DNA of 64,000 nucleotides, taken from positions 868,001 to 932,000 of the forward strand of contig CAVVNM010000014.1 of the NCBI GenBank assembly GCA_963749575.1, written 5' to 3'. Below are positions 61,824 through 64,000 of the stretch, piece after piece. This stretch comes from JAMXLO01 sp963749575. GTDB taxonomy: Bacteria > Pseudomonadota > Alphaproteobacteria > Acetobacterales > Acetobacteraceae. Below the pieces are notes generated by a model. That model saw only the letters and a program-made list of their open reading frames with translations. It made no database searches and was not told the DNA's origin. Both the position numbers and the translations under genes were made by a program. Position 1 is the first letter of the stretch; every line of letters begins with the position of its first letter.

Positions 61824-61944
61824 GGCGCTCTCCCGCCGCCGTCGCCAGGCAACTATGGCAGCACCCGCCGCCGTACAAAAGATGGGCGGCTCCTCGCCGC
61901 CCATCCCGCGTCACCCGCATCGGGTGTGGCCATTCCGATGCAGA

Positions 61945-62430
61945 TCACGCATTGGTGTAGTGATATTCCGGCATGCCCTCAAGTGAGGCCTTGGTGGCCC
62001 CGGGCATCACGATCCGGTCGTTCTCGATCTTGAGCTGGTCGAATGGCACCGACACGAGCTTGGCGCCCAAGCCGAGGAAGCCGCCGACCGAGATCACCGC
62101 GGTAGCCGCCTTGTGATCGTTGTCGCTCATCAGCAGGTCGTCCACCGAGCCGACCGACTGATTCTGATCGTTGTAGACGCTGGAGCCCACCACCTTGCTT
62201 ACGCGCACCTGCCGGTCGGCGGTGAAGTACTTCGGCGTGCTGGACGTCGAAGTGGTCTCCGTCGTGACCGGTCGCGTTGTCGTCGTCGTCGTCGTGGTGT
62301 GGCTCGATGTCATGCCGGGCGGCGGTGGCGGCGCGACAGGACTGGTGCTGGTCGTCGTCTGGGCCAGGACGGGCCACCCAATCAGCGCGGTGGCAGCAAT
62401 CAAGGCTCCGATTGAAGCGGGTCTTGCCAT
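61945..62430 (-). CDS. PRC-barrel domain protein, secreted
   Basis: This 161-residue protein has a signal peptide (GALIAATALIGWPVLAQ) and then a low-complexity threonine/serine/proline linker of about 45 residues including a run of eight threonines. The PRC-barrel domain is SKVVGSSVYNDQNQSVGSVDDLLMSD to VSVPFDQLKIENDRIVM. In other bacteria such domains bind metals, RNA or membranes; no catalytic role is expected. It is divergent from the Ku gene. The function is unknown. Confidence 0.85.
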   Translation of the reverse strand: MARPASIGALIAATALIGWPVLAQTTTSTSPVAPPPPPGMTSSHTTTTTTTTRPVTTETTSTSSTPKYFTADRQVRVSKVVGSSVYNDQNQSVGSVDDLLMSDNDHKAATAVISVGGFLGLGAKLVSVPFDQLKIENDRIVMPGATKASLEGMPEYHYTNA

Positions 62431-62578
62431 GGTTGTATGTCTCCGTTTGGGACAGCAACCGAACGGCCTCGCCCAGCAGCGGGTTGCGCTCGGCTCGACC
62501 ACAAAAGAACGTGTTGCGCGGACCGCACTGGCGATGAGCGCGCGCTGATCCCAGATTGGTCTTTTTGCGGAGGCGGCA

Positions 62579-63454
62579 ATGGCGGAGCGACCGATCTGGC
62601 GCGGGCATCTGCGGATCGCTCTGGTAAGTTGTCCAGTGTCGCTGCACAGCGTGTTGCGTGCGAGCGGCAATCTGCGGTTCCACTTCATCAACCCGAAGAC
62701 CGGCCACCGCGTGCGCACGGTCACGCTGGACGCCGAGACCGACAAGGAAGTGCCGCGGTCGGAACTGGTGCGGGGTTACGAATTCGAGAAGGAGCGCTAC
62801 GTCCTGCTCGACGATAAGGATTTTGCCAGCGCGCGGATCGCGACCTCGTCCACCATGACCGTGGACAAATTCGTTGTCCGCGACGCGATCCATCCGATCT
62901 ACTTCGACACCAGTTATTACATGGCGCCGGACGGCGAGGCGGGGCAGGACGTGTACGCGGTTCTGCGCGATGCCATCGCCGCCTCAGGGATGGCCGCGCT
63001 GACGCGCGTGGTGATCGCACGGCGCGAGCGGGCGGTGGTGATCCTGCCGCTCGAGAATGGCATGGTGCTGCACACGCTGCACGAACCACGCGATCTCTAT
63101 TCCTATGACACGTTGTTCGAGCACATTCCGGATGCGCGGCAGGATGCCGAGATGGTGAAGCTCGCTCGGCAACTGATCAAACGGCAGCAACGGACGTTCA
63201 AACCAGCTGACACCGAGGACCGCTATGAGGCACGACTGCGCGAAGTGATCGACGCCAAGCTGAAGGGCGAGGGGTTCGAGCCGGAAGCGTCCGAGGAGCC
63301 GCGTGGCGACAACGTCATCGACCTGATGGCGGCACTGAAGCGCAGCCTGGAGCAGAAGTCGCGGGTGACTGCCGCGGCAACGCCGGCGCGCCAGAAGTCG
63401 ACGCGCGCATCCACGAGACACGCGAAGCGGGCGACGACAGGCAAGCGGGCGTAG
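62579..63454 (+). CDS. ku: Ku protein, non-homologous end joining
   Basis: Bacterial Ku binds DNA ends as a homodimer and recruits ligase D. The protein is 291 residues, with the core HLRIALVSCPVSLHSVL, VRGYEFEKERYVLLDD, IYFDTSYYMAPDGEAGQDVYAVLRDA and MVKLARQLIKRQQRTFKPADTEDRYE. The C-terminal 60 residues are lysine/arginine-rich (ending KRATTGKRA), as in many alphaproteobacterial Ku proteins where they modulate DNA binding. A ligD gene is not in the window. Confidence 0.93.
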   Translation: MAERPIWRGHLRIALVSCPVSLHSVLRASGNLRFHFINPKTGHRVRTVTLDAETDKEVPRSELVRGYEFEKERYVLLDDKDFASARIATSSTMTVDKFVVRDAIHPIYFDTSYYMAPDGEAGQDVYAVLRDAIAASGMAALTRVVIARRERAVVILPLENGMVLHTLHEPRDLYSYDTLFEHIPDARQDAEMVKLARQLIKRQQRTFKPADTEDRYEARLREVIDAKLKGEGFEPEASEEPRGDNVIDLMAALKRSLEQKSRVTAAATPARQKSTRASTRHAKRATTGKRA

Positions 63455-63511
63455 CCTCGCACTCGGTTCCTGGCGTGATAGTGTGCGTCGCGCCAATTCC
63501 GTGGGGGGAGC

Positions 63512-64000
63512 ATGCGCGGCGGAGCCGACGGTCATCGCGAGCAGCGAAGCGACGCAGCAATCCCCATCGGGGTGCGCAAAATGAGGGCAATTGCGGCGTT
63601 GCTGTGGCGCCCCGAGTTGCTGTGGCGCCCCAAATTGCTGTGGCGCCTCGCAATGACACTGGTGGTTCTCACGTTCCCGCTCGTGGCCCGAGCGCAGGGA
63701 CAGGTGCTGAACATCTACAACTGGACCGACTACATCGACCCCGCGGCGTTGGAGCGCTTCCGGAAGGAGACCGGCATCACCATTCACTACGATGTGTTCG
63801 ACAGCCTGGAGACGCTGGAAGCGAAGCTTCTGGCGGGCCACTCGGGCTATGACGTCGTGGTGCCATCGAACGAGCCGACCTTCTCACGCCTGATCAGGGT
63901 CGGCGCACTGGCTCCGATCGACCGGGCACGTGTGCCCAACTGGAAGAATCTCGATCCCGTGCTGATGCACCGGGTCGAGAGTTCCGATCCAGGCAACCGC
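63512..64000 (+). CDS. Spermidine/putrescine-type ABC transporter substrate-binding protein (5' part, runs off the window)
   Basis: The mature part, QGQVLNIYNWTDYIDPAALERFRKETGITIHYDVFD, followed by LEAKLLAGHSGYDVVVPSNEPTFSRL, is a clear PotD/PotF-like periplasmic polyamine-binding protein; only about 120 residues are present. Three in-frame starts are possible: ATG 63512 (GGGGGGAG just upstream), ATG 63581 and ATG 63653. The stretch from 63531 to 63657 is a dispersed repeat which reads through in the same frame. The residues just before the mature part, VVLTFPLVARAQ, form the hydrophobic signal. With the ATG at 63653 this lacks a positive N-terminus, so an upstream start is preferred. Confidence 0.75.
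   Translation, partial: MRGGADGHREQRSDAAIPIGVRKMRAIAALLWRPELLWRPKLLWRLAMTLVVLTFPLVARAQGQVLNIYNWTDYIDPAALERFRKETGITIHYDVFDSLETLEAKLLAGHSGYDVVVPSNEPTFSRLIRVGALAPIDRARVPNWKNLDPVLMHRVESSDPGNR
63531..63657. repeat. Dispersed-type repeat with 11-base inverted ends and internal triplication
   Basis: The element begins GTCATCGCGAG (63531-63541) and ends CTCGCAATGAC (63647-63657), which are inverted copies differing at one base. Inside are three tandem 18-base units (TTGCTGTGGCGCCCCGAG, TTGCTGTGGCGCCCCAAA and TTGCTGTGGCGCCTCGCA) at 63599-63652. The outer motif GTCATTGCGAGC...AGCGAAGC...AATCC is a widespread style of bacterial dispersed repeat. The length (127 bases) and the internal repeats keep the downstream reading frame open. 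Confidence 0.75.

Noticed and set aside
1..64000. CRISPR array, prophage, integrase or complete insertion sequence
   Set aside because: No spaced direct repeats, transposase, integrase or phage structural genes were seen; only short dispersed repeats and palindromes.

Overview
This window is dense, G+C-rich bacterial chromosome with short intergenic gaps, many ATGA/GTGA stop-start overlaps and frequent GTG/TTG starts. The gene content points to an alphaproteobacterium, most likely Rhodospirillales/Acetobacteraceae. Supporting signs are the argH-lptM-lysA-DUF4175 order, an ilvE / MarR / OmpR regulator / HAMP kinase block, a mlaA-mlaC pair, a DUF3309 peptide, a phasin and an ECF15-like sigma factor. 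This placement is inference from gene content; no 16S rRNA or tRNA gene was seen. 

Layout. 1-7.3 kb: start of an HrpB helicase, a DsbD/ScsB-type disulfide reductase, a small less G+C-rich accessory patch with a frameshifted DUF5678/retropepsin gene, and a doubly frameshifted dimethylglycine/sarcosine dehydrogenase-like gene. 7.3-13.7 kb: TlpA-like thioredoxin, argH, lptM, lysA and a DUF4175/TIGR02302 protein. 13.8-20.3 kb: a pimeloyl-type acyl-CoA dehydrogenase pair (first member frameshifted), an SDR, Sua5, pepA-holC and an aldolase remnant. 20.4-26.6 kb: mlaC/mlaA, metF, a UvrD-type helicase, prmA and a small lipoprotein. 26.7-32.3 kb: ECF42-type sigma factor with its DGPF/YciI partner, ilvE, MarR, and an OmpR/EnvZ-like two-component system. 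32.3-39.9 kb: MHS transporter, phasin, TauD dioxygenase, YaiI, ROK kinase, rpsD, a double MaoC protein and hemB. 40-47.7 kb: vapBC, dienelactone hydrolase, NIPSNAP, a Rieske oxygenase alpha/beta pair, polysaccharide deacetylase, GNAT, prfC and the stress-type csbD-DUF3309 pair. 47.8-53.4 kb: a complete dipeptide/oligopeptide ABC transporter operon. 53.4-59 kb: palindromic repeats, an unknown membrane protein, MaoC plus a frameshifted alpha/beta hydrolase, a lytic transglycosylase and a frameshifted P1/S58 peptidase. 59-64 kb: an ECF15-like sigma factor, the ergothioneine genes egtB-egtD, a PRC-barrel protein, Ku, and the start of a PotF-like binding protein whose 5' end runs through a dispersed repeat. 

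Working together: argH and lysA serve arginine and lysine synthesis; mlaA/mlaC serve outer-membrane lipid asymmetry; egtB/egtD make ergothioneine; Ku points to NHEJ; the two extracytoplasmic sigma factors and the csbD/DUF3309 pair point to stress responses. 

The most notable global feature is that at least five otherwise well-conserved genes are each split by one or more single-base-type frameshifts. This suggests either residual sequencing indels or real gene decay. No convincing new multi-gene system was found. The best local curiosities are the repeat-invaded 5' end of the last gene, the DUF5678-retropepsin fusion, the palindrome cluster at 53.45-53.57 kb and the orphan membrane protein beside it.
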